64,000 nt of DNA from Xiphydria camelus (taxonomy: Eukaryota; Arthropoda; Insecta; Hymenoptera; Xiphydriidae). A program made the position numbers and the translations under genes. Below, piece by piece: positions 63,473 through 64,000 of this stretch. The stretch's first letter is position 1, and the number at the start of each line of letters is the position of its first letter. The notes beneath the pieces are model-generated. The model was not told where the DNA came from. It ran no database searches and saw only the letters and a program-made list of their open reading frames with translations. The stretch lies in assembly GCA_963678675.1 (NCBI GenBank), contig OY783192.1:20531174-20595173 (forward strand), written 5' to 3'.

Positions 63473-64000
63473 CGAGCGCCTATTACCCACGGTACATTAA
63501 TTGCAATACGCGCTTCTCGTTTCAACTATTCCAGCATTAAATAACTTTTACTTCTTTCAAGCTAATAACCTTTTATGAACTGTTCGTGGTAGGAGGCAGC
63601 GATCGATATTAGCCACTCGTCGTAGACAAGTTCGTCTATTAAAACTAAAAGGCAATTCGGTCTACCGAACTACTACTGCGATAACGTGCCCGAGCTCACG
63701 GTCTATTCTGCGATTAACATTAACGTAATCGTGATTATGCTCGGGTGATGGGTGTTCCAAAAGAGGTAAAGTTGATACTAAACATCGGATGCTCTGTCAG
63801 CTGACTTGCTAGTGTATGCTTTACAACTGGAACATCATCGCAGGAATAATTTGTCTACGATTAGTCACAATCATTGATACGATGAACAGTTTGTACAAGG
63901 TAAATACTTTGAAAGAAGTGAAAGTTATTTAAAGCAGGAATAATTGAAACGAAAAGCGCATATTGCAATAAAATAATGTACCATGGGTAATAGGCGCTCG
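63473..64000. mobile_element. Inverted-repeat element reaching the window edge
   Basis: CGAGCGCCTATTACCCACGG at the left pairs with CCATGGGTAATAGGCGCTCG, which ends at base 64000. Arms of at least 110 bp pair with some indels (CGCTTCTCGTTTCAACTATT, AATAACTTTTACTTCTTTC). The element may extend beyond both visible arms. Confidence 0.6.

Overview
This window is nuclear DNA of an insect. Order cannot be fixed from the sequence alone; the mixture of element types would suit Hymenoptera, but that is a guess. It holds two recognisable host genes, both on the + strand. A small DPY30 gene (SET1/MLL-type histone methyltransferase subunit) lies at 2360-2590. An ELMO/CED-12 gene (engulfment and Rac activation with DOCK proteins) runs from 4247 to 49131. 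I assembled ELMO from three coding exons with matching splice phases: 4247-5992, 39751-40036 and 48956-49131. They give a predicted 735-residue protein, close to the usual ELMO length, so no coding exon appears to be missing. The two introns are 33.8 kb and 8.9 kb and are packed with transposable elements (TEs).

Intron 1 begins with a decayed Tc1-like transposase (7.4-8.1 kb) and a retrotransposon gag scrap (13.2-13.6 kb). Next come copies of a repeat family with CCCCGATAGC ends that carry tRNA-like segments (13.7-17.7 kb), one of them containing a LINE fragment and a mariner deletion derivative. A 365-bp tandem duplication (18.7-19.4 kb) and an inverted-repeat element encoding a Ulp1-type (C48) protease (19.5-25.3 kb) follow. 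The second protease copy is split by a 3.77-kb DNA transposon at 21154-24919. A 1.3-kb palindrome sits at 25.3-26.6 kb. Then comes a nested stack: a copia element on the minus strand (27.1-34.6 kb) is interrupted in its gag by an intact gypsy-type LTR retrotransposon with identical LTRs (27706-32207) and in its 5' LTR by a TTAA-flanked element (32670-34329). After this are the end of another transposon, a broken PIN/CXC-type ORF and a palindromic element.

Intron 2 holds a mariner-like remnant, palindromic elements of a second family (CCGTATGTCC ends, TA target duplications), one inserted into another copy of itself, and a PIF/Harbinger derivative. Downstream of ELMO are more copies of the same families, a 0.8-kb palindrome, a decayed IS4-like transposon with a SWIM zinc finger (53.5-57.2 kb), the second copy of the 3.77-kb transposon (57471-61235, opposite orientation) and two further inverted-repeat elements at the right edge.

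The most interesting object is the 3.77-kb transposon. Two nearly identical copies carry a 537-residue transposase with a CENP-B/pogo-like layout and a cysteine-rich tail, plus a divergently transcribed 74-residue ORF with its own TATA box and initiator. The copies have 885-bp inverted repeats that embed the transposase 3' end. Target duplications are 3 bp (CCA and TAA), not the TA expected for pogo elements. The CCCCGATAGC family with Pol III-like boxes is the second candidate for something undescribed.
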